This document shows, piece after piece, positions 25,035-34,871 of a stretch of 64,000 nt of DNA. This DNA comes from JAVBMU01 sp031551755 (GTDB lineage Bacteria; Actinomycetota; Actinomycetes; Actinomycetales; Cellulomonadaceae). Made by a program: the position numbers and the translations under genes. Numbering within the stretch: the first letter of the stretch is position 1; the number at the start of each line of letters is the position of its first letter. Location of the stretch: assembly GCA_031551755.1 (NCBI GenBank), contig JAVBNE010000069.1, positions 3,463 to 67,462 on the forward strand. Direction: 5' to 3'. Below the pieces are notes generated by a model that saw only the letters and a list, made by a program, of their open reading frames with translations, was not told where the DNA came from and ran no database searches.

Positions 25035-26801
25035 GTGAACGGGCTCTCCGCCGGAGACACCCTTGTCGGCCGCTACCAGCTCGACACCCCGGAGACTTCC
25101 GACCTCGCCGATGTGACCGCGTGGTCGGCACATGATCGGGTGCTCGACCGGCATGTCCGGATCTCGATCCTGACCGGCGAGTACGTCTCCCAAGGGCTCG
25201 ATTCGGCTCGACGGGCGGCCCTCGTCACCGAACCGCGGCTCGCGCGCATCCTCGATGTCGGTATCGAACGCGGGCACGCCTTCGTGATCACCGAACCCTT
25301 CATCGGGCTCACCCTGACGGAGATCGTGGCCGGCGGCATCATCGACCCACAGCAGGCACGCGCCATCGTCGGCGAGGCCGCAGAAGCACTGGAGATCGCG
25401 CGACGACACGGGGTGCACCACCTGGCGCTGCGACCGGATGCGATCCGCGTCGAGGGTGGGCGGGTACTCGTGACCGGGCTCGGCGTCGACGCCGGCATCT
25501 CAGGGCAGAATCAGAACGACTCTGAGCTCGCTTCCCGGCAGGACGCCATCGGGCTGACCGCCCTGTTGTACTACGCGATGACGGCCCGGTGGCCGGGCGG
25601 AAGCCTTGACCTCCCCTGGATCGATGCCGGCATCATCCACCCTCTGGATGCCTATCACGACGCCGGTGGCCCCGTGTCGCTGAGCACCGTGCGCTCGGAC
25701 GTGCCTGCCGAACTCTCCGCCCTGTGCGACGACGCCTTCGTCTCGGGTGCAGAACAGGCACCCACGTCACCGGCCGAGGTGGTGACCCGACTGCAACCGT
25801 GGGGTGAAGTGACCGTCGTCGCCGCACTCCCCGCCTTCCTCCAACAGCCTGTCGCGGCGACCCCGCCAGCCGGGGTGAACCGGCAGTCCGTGCGCTCGAC
25901 CTTCGGGAACGGCACGTCGACGCCCCGCCCTGGTACCCCACCACCCGCGCCGCCGGTTCGCCGACCACCCACGAGCCGGGTTCCGCGGCCGTACTCCGAC
26001 CAGGTGGCTCCCCAGGGTCCCTCGACACTCACCATCCCCGGCGGTGGCGTCGGCACACCCGCGGTGCCATCGGTCACCTCACCCTACGTCCTCGCCGCCC
26101 CACAGCCGGCGTCCATGCATGAGGTACTCAGCCAACCGACGGAACCGCCGGCGGCCCCGACCCCCCCGCGTGGTCGCCGGTTCAACCCCACGATCCTGAC
26201 CATCGCGCTCATCATCCTCGTCGTCATACTCATCGTCATCTGGGCGGTCAAGGCACTGATCGGTGGCATCGGTCCGGTCGTCGATGATGACGGTCGGGGT
26301 GGCGGCACACAACCTTCGGTGTCCAGCAGTGAGTCCACCGGGACCGACGCGTCGGAGACCCGGCCGGTGATCAGCAAGGGTGAAGCCATCGACCCGGAAG
26401 GCGCCGCGGCCGGGGATGCCGTCGGGGAGCACCCCGAACTCGCCGTGGATGCCTACGACGGCGCCCCCGACACCTGGTGGCGGACCCGCGAGTACAAGAC
26501 CGCATCCTTCGGAGGTCTGAAGAACGGTGTCGGTTACGTCATCACCTTGCAGGACCCGGCTGCCGTGTCGACGATCGTCTTGAACACCGACAACACCGGC
26601 GGTCGTGTGGAGGTCCGGGCGACAACTATCGAGAAGCCGACCGACGGTCCCGTCCTCGCCTCGGCAGAACTGAGCGCCGAGACGGAACTGAGGTTCGACA
26701 AAGCCACTGCCGGGGACAGCTTCGTGCTGTGGTTCAGCGAGCTGCCCAAGGCGCCCGACGGCAAGTACCGGGTCGATCTGATTGAGATCCTCGTCTCCTG
26801 A
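25035..26801 (+). CDS. Membrane pseudokinase with extracellular discoidin-like domain (MurJ-associated)
   Basis: 588 residues; GTG start with AAGGAGG at 25023-25029. Residues about 10-250 are a degenerate protein-kinase fold. The HRD motif is replaced by HHLALRPDAIRV, and DFG is replaced by TGLGVD. The conserved VAIK lysine is not seen (HVRISIL). Catalysis is therefore unlikely. A Pro-rich linker, one TM helix at about 387-410 and an extracellular Ser/Thr/Glu linker follow. The C-terminal beta domain at about 465-588 (AYDGAPDTWWRTREYKTASFGGLKNGVGYVITLQD) resembles a discoidin/carbohydrate-binding module. In mycobacteria the pseudokinase part of MviN is phosphorylated by PknB and recruits FhaA. 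By analogy this one may sense wall state and regulate MurJ. Confidence 0.85.
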   Translation: MNGLSAGDTLVGRYQLDTPETSDLADVTAWSAHDRVLDRHVRISILTGEYVSQGLDSARRAALVTEPRLARILDVGIERGHAFVITEPFIGLTLTEIVAGGIIDPQQARAIVGEAAEALEIARRHGVHHLALRPDAIRVEGGRVLVTGLGVDAGISGQNQNDSELASRQDAIGLTALLYYAMTARWPGGSLDLPWIDAGIIHPLDAYHDAGGPVSLSTVRSDVPAELSALCDDAFVSGAEQAPTSPAEVVTRLQPWGEVTVVAALPAFLQQPVAATPPAGVNRQSVRSTFGNGTSTPRPGTPPPAPPVRRPPTSRVPRPYSDQVAPQGPSTLTIPGGGVGTPAVPSVTSPYVLAAPQPASMHEVLSQPTEPPAAPTPPRGRRFNPTILTIALIILVVILIVIWAVKALIGGIGPVVDDDGRGGGTQPSVSSSESTGTDASETRPVISKGEAIDPEGAAAGDAVGEHPELAVDAYDGAPDTWWRTREYKTASFGGLKNGVGYVITLQDPAAVSTIVLNTDNTGGRVEVRATTIEKPTDGPVLASAELSAETELRFDKATAGDSFVLWFSELPKAPDGKYRVDLIEILVS

Positions 26802-26902
26802 GAAGGGCCTGCGGCACCTTCGGGCCGCTCCCGCGTACCGTGGAACACCACAGCGTCCGCCCGTGTTGACGCCAGCGACCGTGCATCCAAGGAGAGACAT
26901 CC

Positions 26903-27847
26903 GTGACTGAGCAGACCGTCCATGACCTCATCGTGATCGGGTCCGGACCCGCCGGCTACACCGCCGCCATCTACGCCGCCCGGGCCGGCCTCTCCCCGGT
27001 GGTGGTCGCAGGGTCGGTCACCGCCGGTGGAGCATTGATGAACACCACCGACGTCGAGAACGTCCCCGGTTTCCCCGACGGCATCCTCGGGCCCGACCTG
27101 ATGGACAGCATGCGTAAGCAAGCGGAGCACTTCGGCGCGCAGGTGGAATGGGACGATGTCGTCTCCGCCGAACTGGCTGCTCCGGTCAAGACCGTGGTTA
27201 CCGCTGGCGGCGCCACGTTCCAGGCTCGGGCAGTCATCCTCGCGACCGGGTCCGCGTACCGGGAACTCAACCTTCCGCGCGAGAAAGAACTCTCCGGGCG
27301 GGGCGTGTCCTGGTGCGCGACCTGTGACGGCTTCTTCTTCCGCGACCAACACATCGCCGTCGTCGGAGGTGGGGACTCAGCCATGGAGGAGGCCACCTTC
27401 CTGACCCGGTTCGCTTCGAAGGTCACCGTGATCCACCGCCGCGACGAACTGCGGGCCTCGAAGATCATGGCCGAACGCGCCGTCGCCAACCCCAAGATCG
27501 AGTTCGCGTGGAACAGCGAGGTCACCCAGATCCACGGTGAGGACAAGCTCTCCGGCATCACCTTGCGCGACACGATCACGGGTGCCGAACGACCGCTGGA
27601 CGTGACGGGCCTCTTCGTCGCGATCGGTCACGAGCCGCGTACCGAGTTGGTCGCCGGTCAGGTCGACCTGGACGACGAGGGCTACATCCAGGTGATCGGC
27701 CGCTCCACCAACACCAACCTCAGTGGGGTCTTCGCCTGTGGGGATGCCGTCGACCACACCTACCGGCAGGCCATCACCGCAGCCGGTTCCGGTTGTGCCG
27801 CCGCATTGGATGCCCAGCGTTTCCTCGCCGATTCCGAGGAGTCCTGA
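26903..27847 (+). CDS. trxB: Thioredoxin-disulfide reductase
   Basis: 314 residues; GTG start with AAGGAGAG upstream. A flavoenzyme that passes electrons from NADPH through FAD and a CxxC to thioredoxin. Motifs: FAD-binding VIGSGPAGYTAAIYAARAGL at the N-terminus, redox CATC at about residues 138-141 in WCATCDGFFF, NADPH-binding VVGGGDSAMEEATFL and the C-terminal FAD motif GVFACGDAVDHTYRQAITAAGSGCAAALDA. Length is typical of the low-molecular-weight class. It overlaps trxA by a single base (TGATG), forming the classic trxB-trxA pair. Confidence 0.97.
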   Translation: MTEQTVHDLIVIGSGPAGYTAAIYAARAGLSPVVVAGSVTAGGALMNTTDVENVPGFPDGILGPDLMDSMRKQAEHFGAQVEWDDVVSAELAAPVKTVVTAGGATFQARAVILATGSAYRELNLPREKELSGRGVSWCATCDGFFFRDQHIAVVGGGDSAMEEATFLTRFASKVTVIHRRDELRASKIMAERAVANPKIEFAWNSEVTQIHGEDKLSGITLRDTITGAERPLDVTGLFVAIGHEPRTELVAGQVDLDDEGYIQVIGRSTNTNLSGVFACGDAVDHTYRQAITAAGSGCAAALDAQRFLADSEES

Positions 27848-28197
27848 TGGCTACCTTCGCTGTCACCGATGAGACCTTCGGACACGAGGTCATCGAGTCG
27901 CCTACGCCCGTGCTCGTGGACTTCTGGGCCCAGAACTGCGGCCCCTGCCACATGGTTGCCCCGGTACTGGAGGAACTTTCCGAGGAGTACGAGGGTCGCG
28001 TGCGGATCGCCAAGCTCGACACCGCCGCGAACCCGAAGCTGACTGCCGCGTACGCGGTGATGTCAATTCCGACGCTGAACATCTACGTCGGCGGCGAACT
28101 CGTGAAGTCGATCAAAGGCGCCCGTCCCAAGCGGACGCTGGTCAAGGAGCTCGACGCCGTCTTGGCGACGGTCTCCGCGGAGTCCACCGGATCCTGA
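27847..28197 (+). CDS. trxA: Thioredoxin, with NCGPC instead of WCGPC active site
   Basis: 116 residues, a thioredoxin fold. It starts at the ATG at 27847 that overlaps the trxB stop. Cys31 and Cys34 lie in DFWAQNCGPCHM: the CGPC dithiol is intact, but the Trp before it, nearly invariant in thioredoxins, is Asn. The cis-Pro motif MSIPTLNIYVGGELVKSIKGA is present. The partner is the upstream trxB. The W-to-N change could alter the redox potential or reductase recognition. It is read directly from the codons TGG GCC CAG AAC TGC GGC. Confidence 0.95.
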   Translation: MATFAVTDETFGHEVIESPTPVLVDFWAQNCGPCHMVAPVLEELSEEYEGRVRIAKLDTAANPKLTAAYAVMSIPTLNIYVGGELVKSIKGARPKRTLVKELDAVLATVSAESTGS

Positions 28198-28530
28198 TCG
28201 GCGTCCGGCTCGTCGGCGCTCGGCTCGTCGGCGGTGGGGCTGGACGGTCGCAGCCGGCTCGTCGGCGGCGGGGCTGGACCGGTCAGCGCCGGGCCTGGCC
28301 TCGCACCCGTTCGCCCCGCGCGGCGCAACACGGGCGCGGGCGGACTGGGCAGGGTCGGGCTGAGCCCGCCGGCTCCCCGAGAGACGTCTGGGCGCGACGG
28401 TCGGAATAGATCCGGAGGCCATCCTCGTCACCCGCTCGATGCCCTCGCGTACCGATCGGGGGCAATGGTGTTTCTCGCGACCTGACATCCCCCTGACGGG
28501 GTCGCCTCTTCGCATGCGAGACTGTGCGAC
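28198..28530. other. Gap after trxA with three short direct repeats
   Basis: 333 bp without a convincing gene. GGCTCGTCGGCG occurs three times (28207-28218, 28222-28233, 28256-28267), and two of the copies are followed by a GGGCTGGAC block. The rest holds the presumed promoter of the aminotransferase gene. In mycobacteria cwlM occupies this position, but no amidase is seen here. Confidence 0.7.
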
Positions 28531-29859
28531 GTGAGCACTCCGACAGCCCCTTCGCACCCTGACGGCAACGGCGGCACGCGCCTGGACCCATGGTTCGGCT
28601 CGTACGCGGAGCGAGCGCATGGCATGCGCGCATCGGAGATCCGAGCTCTTTTCGCAGTCGCCAACCGGCCCGAGGTGGTCTCGTTGGCCGGCGGTATGCC
28701 GTATCTCGAAGGGCTCCCCCTCGACTCCATCGCGGAGACGATGCGGCGGCTCATCACCGAGAACGGCACGACCGCGCTCCAGTACGGCTCGGGGCAAGGT
28801 GACGAAACCTTGCGGGAGCAGATCCTTGAGGTCGTCCGGATGGAGGGCATCGACTGCCACCCCGACGACATCGTCGTGACCACCGGTTCGCAGCAGGCCC
28901 TGGACCTGATCACACGGATCTTCATCAACCCCGGTGACGTGGTGGTCGCCGAAGCACCCTCCTACGTCGGTGCCCTCGGCGTCTTCCGCTCCTACCAGGC
29001 CGACGTCGTGCATGTCCCACTGGACGCGGACGGCCTTATCCCGGAGGAGTTCGAGGCGACACTGACGAAGCTCGCCGCCGAGGGCCGACAGGTCAAGTTC
29101 CTCTACACGATCCCCAACTTCCACAATCCCGCCGGGGTGACACTGTCGGCGGAGCGCCGGCCCCTGATCCTGGAGATCGCACGCCGGCACCACGTGCTCG
29201 TGGTCGAGGACAACCCCTACGGCCTCCTGGGCTTCGACGGTCAGGTGTACCCCGCTATGCGGTCGATGGACGAGGAGGGTGTCATCTATCTCGGGTCGTT
29301 CTCGAAGACCTTCGCCCCGGGGTACCGGGTCGGGTGGGTCGTCGCGCCCCACGCTGTCCGGGAGAAGGTCGTCCTCGCGAGCGAGTCCTCCATCCTGTGT
29401 CCGTCGAATGCTTCGCAACTCGCCATCTCCGCTTACCTCCAGCAGAACGACTGGCGGGGTCAGATCACGCAGTTCCGGTCGCTCTACCGTGACCGGCGCG
29501 ACGCGATGGTGGGTGCACTGGCGGAGCATCTTCCGGAGGCGACCTGGACCGTACCCGCGGGCGGCTTCTACACCTGGGTCAAGCTGCCGGCCGGTCTTGA
29601 TGCCCGCTCGATGCTCCCTCGGGCCATCACGGCTCGGGTTGCCTACGTGTCCGGTACCGCGTTCTACAGTGACGGGAACGGTGCCGACCATATGCGCCTG
29701 TCCTTCTGCTTCCCGACCATCGAACGGATCCGTGAGGGCGTGCGCCGGCTTGCGGGGGTCATCAGTGCCGAACGCGAGCTGGTCGACATCTTCGGAACCG
29801 ATGCGGCCCTCGATCCCGACCCCACCGATGTCGAGAACCCCTCCCCCGACCTCGCCTGA
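28531..29859 (+). CDS. PLP-dependent aminotransferase (LysN / MocR-core type)
   Basis: 442 residues from GTG at 28531, fold type I. The PLP lysine is in YLGSFSKTFAPGYRVGW, and other family blocks are QYGSGQGDETLREQI, VTTGSQQALDLITRIFINPGD, FLYTIPNFHNPAGVTLS and EDNPYGLLGF. The amino-acid and 2-oxo-acid pair is unknown. There is no GntR HTH, so this is the enzyme-only form rather than a MocR regulator. A gene of this kind near parAB is common in actinobacteria. It is followed 35 bp later by the D-Ala-D-Ala ligase-like gene. Confidence 0.88.
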   Translation: MSTPTAPSHPDGNGGTRLDPWFGSYAERAHGMRASEIRALFAVANRPEVVSLAGGMPYLEGLPLDSIAETMRRLITENGTTALQYGSGQGDETLREQILEVVRMEGIDCHPDDIVVTTGSQQALDLITRIFINPGDVVVAEAPSYVGALGVFRSYQADVVHVPLDADGLIPEEFEATLTKLAAEGRQVKFLYTIPNFHNPAGVTLSAERRPLILEIARRHHVLVVEDNPYGLLGFDGQVYPAMRSMDEEGVIYLGSFSKTFAPGYRVGWVVAPHAVREKVVLASESSILCPSNASQLAISAYLQQNDWRGQITQFRSLYRDRRDAMVGALAEHLPEATWTVPAGGFYTWVKLPAGLDARSMLPRAITARVAYVSGTAFYSDGNGADHMRLSFCFPTIERIREGVRRLAGVISAERELVDIFGTDAALDPDPTDVENPSPDLA

Positions 29860-29894
29860 CCCGACACCCCACTGCGCCCAAGGAGTTCAGCATC

Positions 29895-30932
29895 GTGTCC
29901 GACGCCGACGTCCCCGCCGTCCCTCTGGCCACCGGTCTCACTGATACCGATGGGCCGCCCGCGCCCGCGCGTAGTGGCATCACCGCTGCGGATGCCCGCG
30001 TGGTGATTCTCGCCGGCGGCCTCTCCCACGAGCGCGAAGTCTCTCTGCGGTCCGGTCGTCGGGTCGCGGAAGCGTTGCGCTCGGCCGGTGTGGATGTCAC
30101 GGTGCGGGATGTCGATGCCGAACTGCTTCCCTTCCTCGCCAGCTCCCGTCCGGACGTCGTTTGGCCGCTGCTGCACGGCGCCAGCGGTGAGGACGGATCG
30201 ATTCGCGACGTGCTCGAACTCATCGGTATCCCGTACATCGGGACCGGGCCACGGTCGTGTCGAGCGGCGTGGAGCAAGACGGTAGCCAAGGGCGTCGTCC
30301 TGTCGGCTGGGCTTTCGACTCCCCGCTACGTCACCCTGCCCCAGGCACTCTTCCGCGAGCTCGGTGCGCAGCCCGTCTTGGACGCCATCGTCGGGGAACT
30401 CGGGCTACCGCTGGCGATCAAGCCGACCCAGGGTGGATCGGCACTCGGGGTGACGATCGTGACCGACGCCGCGCAACTCCCCCGTGCGATGGTCGATTGC
30501 TTTGCTTATGGAGACGTGGCACTGATCGAGTCGGCGGTTGTCGGCACCGAGGTGGCTGTGAGCGTGGTGGACGACGGCACCGGGCCCCGCGCGCTTCCGC
30601 CCGTGGAGATCGTGACGGAGGGGCGCTATGACTACGACGCCCGCTACAACCCCGGAAGGACCGAGTACTTTGCACCCGCGCGCATCGACGCAGAGCTGAC
30701 GGAGCAGGTCTGTGATGCGGCGCTTCGCGCCCACACCGCTCTCGGCCTGCGCCAGATCTCCCGCACGGACATGATCATCGACGCCGACAGAACTCCACAG
30801 TTCTTGGAAGTCAATGTTGCCCCAGGGATGACCGAGACATCGCTTCTCCCCCAAGCCGTCCGCGCGGCTGAACTCGATCTTCCGGAGCTCTATCGGTCGA
30901 TCATCAACGGCGCCCTGGCCCCCGCGAAGTAG
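29895..30932 (+). CDS. D-alanine--D-alanine ligase family protein (ATP-grasp)
   Basis: 345 residues; GTG start with AAGGAG at 29880-29885. The N-terminal Ddl domain has VVILAGGLSHEREVSLRSGRRVAEAL and VWPLLHGASGEDGSIRDVLELIGIPYIGTGPRSCRAAWSK. The ATP-grasp core follows: LAIKPTQGGSALGVT, GTEVAVSVVD, LPPVEIVTEGRYDYDARYNPG and FLEVNVAPGMTETSLLPQA. All nucleotide and metal-binding segments are recognisable, so it should make D-Ala-D-Ala or a close dipeptide for peptidoglycan. Actinobacteria usually have a second, main ddl elsewhere; which copy this is cannot be told here. Confidence 0.88.
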   Translation: MSDADVPAVPLATGLTDTDGPPAPARSGITAADARVVILAGGLSHEREVSLRSGRRVAEALRSAGVDVTVRDVDAELLPFLASSRPDVVWPLLHGASGEDGSIRDVLELIGIPYIGTGPRSCRAAWSKTVAKGVVLSAGLSTPRYVTLPQALFRELGAQPVLDAIVGELGLPLAIKPTQGGSALGVTIVTDAAQLPRAMVDCFAYGDVALIESAVVGTEVAVSVVDDGTGPRALPPVEIVTEGRYDYDARYNPGRTEYFAPARIDAELTEQVCDAALRAHTALGLRQISRTDMIIDADRTPQFLEVNVAPGMTETSLLPQAVRAAELDLPELYRSIINGALAPAK

Positions 30933-32733
30933 CACCGGCGGGCGGTGCGGGCGGAGGGCTCGGTGCGGGACTCCACGCGGCGGTTCCGGCGAGGTCGGTT
31001 CGATCCGGCCATTCGGTCCGGGTGCATCCGGTTCAGGCGCCCCCCGTCGAGCGGTGTAGTCATTTGCGCACTGTCGGTAGCGGGTCGTCCTCGGCGGTTG
31101 ATCCGTGGGTGGGGCCAGTCCCTGATCGCTCATTATCTGGAGGACCGTTGATCCGGGTGTGGAAGCAGGGCGGGACACACACCCAAGTTCGGACCCGCAC
31201 CGCTACTTCCGACCGCTGGTGTGTGCTCGCTGCGCGGCGCCGCATCGGGGCATTCACGGGATCGGCTGGAGTCGGCCATCTCCTCGGCAAAGACTTGATC
31301 CTCCGCTCGCCCAGATGCGCTGGTTGTTGAACGCTCGGTGGTTCTCGACTCAGAGCCCGACTTGGAGTCAGCACAAGGACCCTGCCGCTACTCCGGGCGG
31401 CTTTTCGTTTCGGGCTCCACGGCAGGGCTTACCCGCACCTAGCCTGGCCTACACCTGTCGGCGTTCGTGACTGTCGGCGTTCGTAACGGTCGATGCGCGG
31501 TGCCGTCGACGCCCGCTGTTACCTGGCGTCCCCTTTCGAGCCCGCCGCAATCGTGCTCTGGTACCTCGCTCCGTCGCCGGGAGCGTCATCCAGTCCGTCC
31601 CCTGTGCTCGTTCCGACGCGTGGAATCGGGGGTGAGAACACCGCAGCCGCCGCATCCAACACAACGGGGTGGACCGCTCGGTGTCGCGGGCTACGTGCAC
31701 TTCCCCTACCTCGGGGCCGAGCCTGCTCTGTCGGTCGTGTGCCGACAACCTGTCATAGTGCGACGAGTGGTGTCACGTCTTTCGACTGGTCCCGAGGGGA
31801 AGGAACTAATCGACGCTGCACGGCCGTACCGCCCGCAGCCGGCCCGCCGACGATGAGGGCTCTTCTCGATCCTTAAGGTGCCCGGCCGATAGCTCGATTG
31901 CACCTCGCCCCAGCACCTCGCCCTGGTCTCTTGCGCTGACACTGACGACGCGTCCGCCTTTAGACGACTCCCGCCGCCCACCTGTTTCACGTGAAACAGT
32001 GCCCAACTCTCCTCGCACACGACCCACTATCCGTTGCTTCGCGGTACGGCTCGACCCATGGTGTTCGTCCGGGCTCGGTGAACCGCCATCTCCGCTCCCC
32101 CCACCCTCCCGTGGCTATCCGCTCCTTTGCCGCCGCCCACCATCGCCTCCTGTGTACGCCGGCCTCTTGGCCAACGCGTGGCCGCTCCGCCATCACGGTC
32201 TCATTGGACCGGAGCCGCGCCTGCCAAGTACCCCAGTACCTGGTGGCTTAGGTCTCACGGACCCCAACCCTCACCCGGCGCCACTCCTACTGCGCGGACA
32301 ACTCAGCCCAACAGCAACGGTTCTGTACTCACTGGCTCTTCGGGCACCCTGCTCCCTTTTGCGCTCCAGTACGTGGCCCGCTGGCAACGCGGCCTCAGAA
32401 CGCCGCGATGCGGGTCGTCTCCCCGTGGTCCAGCGTGGCCGGGTCCCCAGTTCGCCGCCCCCACCTACCGATGATCCGAGCCTGCCGTCTACAGCCAACA
32501 GCTGTCGGGCCGGAGTTCTCTGGCCTACCACCCCCGTTGGCCTCTCGGCTGGACGGCGATACCAGCATGCGAGAGGAGGCCATGGGCCTTGCCCGATCCG
32601 GAGCCTCGGTGGTCATTTGGGTCTTGTGCCGGTGCTTGAATGGCGCCCTGAACGAAGCCCTGAGTAGCACCGCGCGCCCAACAGCGCACGCATCGCGCGA
32701 CACTAGTCAGGCGAGGACTCGTAGACTCTGGCG
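30933..32733. other. 1.8-kb gene-poor region with one parS
   Basis: No frame here has a family signature, a ribosome site or plausible actinobacterial protein composition; the longest open frames are Pro/Arg/Ser-rich artefacts of GC bias. A tandem 16-bp repeat, CTGTCGGCGTTCGTGA and CTGTCGGCGTTCGTAA, lies at 31455-31486. CCCTGCCG / CGGCAGGG around 31380-31430 can form a hairpin. A perfect parS is at 31983. Confidence 0.6.
31983..31998. promoter_or_regulatory. parS centromere site
   Basis: Perfect TGTTTCACGTGAAACA, the consensus ParB-binding palindrome. Lies in the gene-poor region 6-7 kb from parB. Confidence 0.95.
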
Positions 32734-33243
32734 ATGACATTCCGCCTTCGCCGCTTCGCTCCCACCGATGGCCATGCGACACACGCCTGCTTCTACCGTG
32801 CCGTTCACATCACCGCCGCCACAGATTACGACGCAGCCCAGCTGTCGGCATGGGCCCCGGACGACTTCGACTTAGATCTGTGGGTTGAAGCACGGAGCGC
32901 TCAGTCCACCGTTGTCGCCGACACAGGCGATTCGATAGTGGGGTTCGGTGGACTCGAGCACGGCGGATGCATCGACATGCTCTACGTCGACCCAGCTCAT
33001 GGTTGTCGCGGAGTCGGAACCGCGATTCTCAGGTGGCTGACGAACCACGCTGCACGAAGCGGAACCCAACGGCTGACAGCCAACGTCAGCGCTACGGCTC
33101 GTGGGTTCTTCGAGGCACATGGGTTCGTCGTCACCGAACGCCGTGACTTTCTTCGTCGCGGGGTCTTGATCTTCAACTACGCGATGACTAAGAGCCTCAC
33201 CACCGAAGACGAGCGCATCTCTGGTGGCTCCGGGAAGCGCTGA
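32734..33243 (+). CDS. GNAT family N-acetyltransferase
   Basis: 169 residues. The GNAT fold shows strand-helix MTFRLRRFAPTDGHATHACFYRAV, acetyl-CoA motif A MLYVDPAHGCRGVGTAILRWLTNHA (R/Q-x-x-G-x-G/A variant RGVGTA), the following TANVSATARGFFEAHGFVV and the C-terminal ERRDFLRRGVLIFNYAMTK. This is the compact YafP/ElaA-like type that acetylates small amines or protein N-termini; the substrate is unknown. It is the only credible gene within the parS region between the ddl-like gene and parB. Confidence 0.9.
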   Translation: MTFRLRRFAPTDGHATHACFYRAVHITAATDYDAAQLSAWAPDDFDLDLWVEARSAQSTVVADTGDSIVGFGGLEHGGCIDMLYVDPAHGCRGVGTAILRWLTNHAARSGTQRLTANVSATARGFFEAHGFVVTERRDFLRRGVLIFNYAMTKSLTTEDERISGGSGKR

Positions 33244-34871
33244 TGACCGCTCCTCGACGAACTCGGTGAGGCCATTGGGCACGACGCATGGAGACGAACA
33301 GCGTCTAGAGAACTTTCGGCACGGGGCTCCACAGGCGACGTCAGACCCGGCACGTCAAGGCCATGGGTCTGATCCACTCGGACATGATGCCGGTTCGACA
33401 CGCAGCGCCCACACGCAAAGGCTCGGAACCCTTCGGCCTGTGGCCATTGAGTCGAGTAGGGCGAGAGGTGTCATCCCTGCGGGCCAGCAGCAGTTTCCAC
33501 AACCAGCCCCTTCGGTCAGCAACCGGGTCACCGTTAGGCAGCCGACCCATCGCGCACTAAGGCGAAACCACCCCGCGATCCGTCGACCGCCAGATCGACG
33601 GGCCGCGGCTCTTCACACCAAGCAGGCCGTCCCTGCCTCCGCTGGAGGGCACAACGGCAGGTTCGAGTCCGCAGATTGGCTTCTTCTAAAGCTGGTCCTC
33701 CCACCACGTGAATCAACCTCATCGGACCAGGAGTGCACGCGAGACCACGCCAGGCGATGCGATTCGTCGCAGCTCGCTAAAGCCACCACGCTTTGATCCC
33801 GGCCAGCAGGGGGTTGATCCGCCCGACTCTCTCCACCCGACTCTCTCCGCACAGACCGATCGCGGACCAAGACCAACGAACGCGACCTCCTTATGTGCGG
33901 ATGCCTGGTCTAGGCCGGTCTTTGTGAGTAGGGGGTCCCGTACGGCCGGCTCCTTCTCAGGGCATCGCCGTTCGCTGGCTCCTGCGATCAGTCCGGCGGG
34001 CATCCGATCTTGAATCCTCGGAGCCCGATTCCTCGGCAGAGCTTTCGCGACTCATCGGACCTGTGGACCCTCCCGATACGGCACGCTCTCGGATGCCGTT
34101 CAGTGTTCGGAGTCCGTGCTCCACCAAGTCGGTTTCTCGGATCTGCAGTCACGACGACGGTGTGAAGCGAAGACCATCCTCTGTCGGGCACGGGATAAGG
34201 GCGTCGCCGCAATGGGGCATCTCCGCCCCCTCCGCGGGCGGGAGTTCCCACGATCGATTTCGCGAGCCAGGCTTGGTCTCGCACTCCGACCCGCGCAGCG
34301 CCGGCACCACCGCGCCGCGCCGTTCGGTGAGGCTTAGACACTCTCCCTAGTGACTAGGCAGGAGTCCACACAACAGGCGGTCGTTGTCGATACAGCAGGT
34401 CGAGGTATCCACTGTGAACGCAGTCATTGCCATCCAGCCGGCAGAAGCCCCGGAGGGTGTCTGGTCACAGCAATCGGGGCGTGGGACCCGTCATTACCCG
34501 ACAGCTGGCGCCTCTGTTTCACGTGAAACACCGCACGGGTGGTACTCCTCGCTCTTGCGCACTGGCCACACAAGTCTTCGACGCAGAGGGTGGGCGGATG
34601 TTGTCAGCCCAGACACCGGCCTTCTTCGTACTCCGCGACGACAAGTACTGGTGAGTCCCGAACATGGCCCGCGCGGTTAGACCGAGGTGCTGAAGATGGC
34701 CCCGCCTAGTCGGACCGCGCCACGTAACAGTGAGTAGTTCGGAAGCGCGGCGGTGCGCCTTCAGGGCGCAGGGAGCGCCGTCCGGACCTTGAAGCGGTTG
34801 AGATTGCGGCGGTCGACTGAGTCGTCGCAGAGGCACGCACCCACTCGTGTTCCCCAGCCAGTCGCATGAGG
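33244..34871. other. 1.6-kb gene-poor region with one parS
   Basis: No convincing coding frame on either strand. A parS lies at 34515-34530. I see no tRNA, insertion sequence or clear promoter structure. Codon-like composition is absent, suggesting long-decayed or non-coding spacer DNA. Confidence 0.55.
34515..34530. promoter_or_regulatory. parS centromere site
   Basis: Perfect TGTTTCACGTGAAACA, identical to the site at 31983. Confidence 0.95.

Noticed and set aside
30985..31015. GGTTCGATCC resembling a tRNA T-arm
   Set aside because: The flanking bases do not form a 5-bp T-stem, and no acceptor or anticodon stem is found nearby.
31999..32667. A 222-codon frame in the gene-poor region
   Set aside because: Pro/Arg/Ser/Leu-rich with no motif, no ribosome site and no codon bias like its neighbours; the adjacent parS and overlapping alternative frames suggest non-coding DNA.
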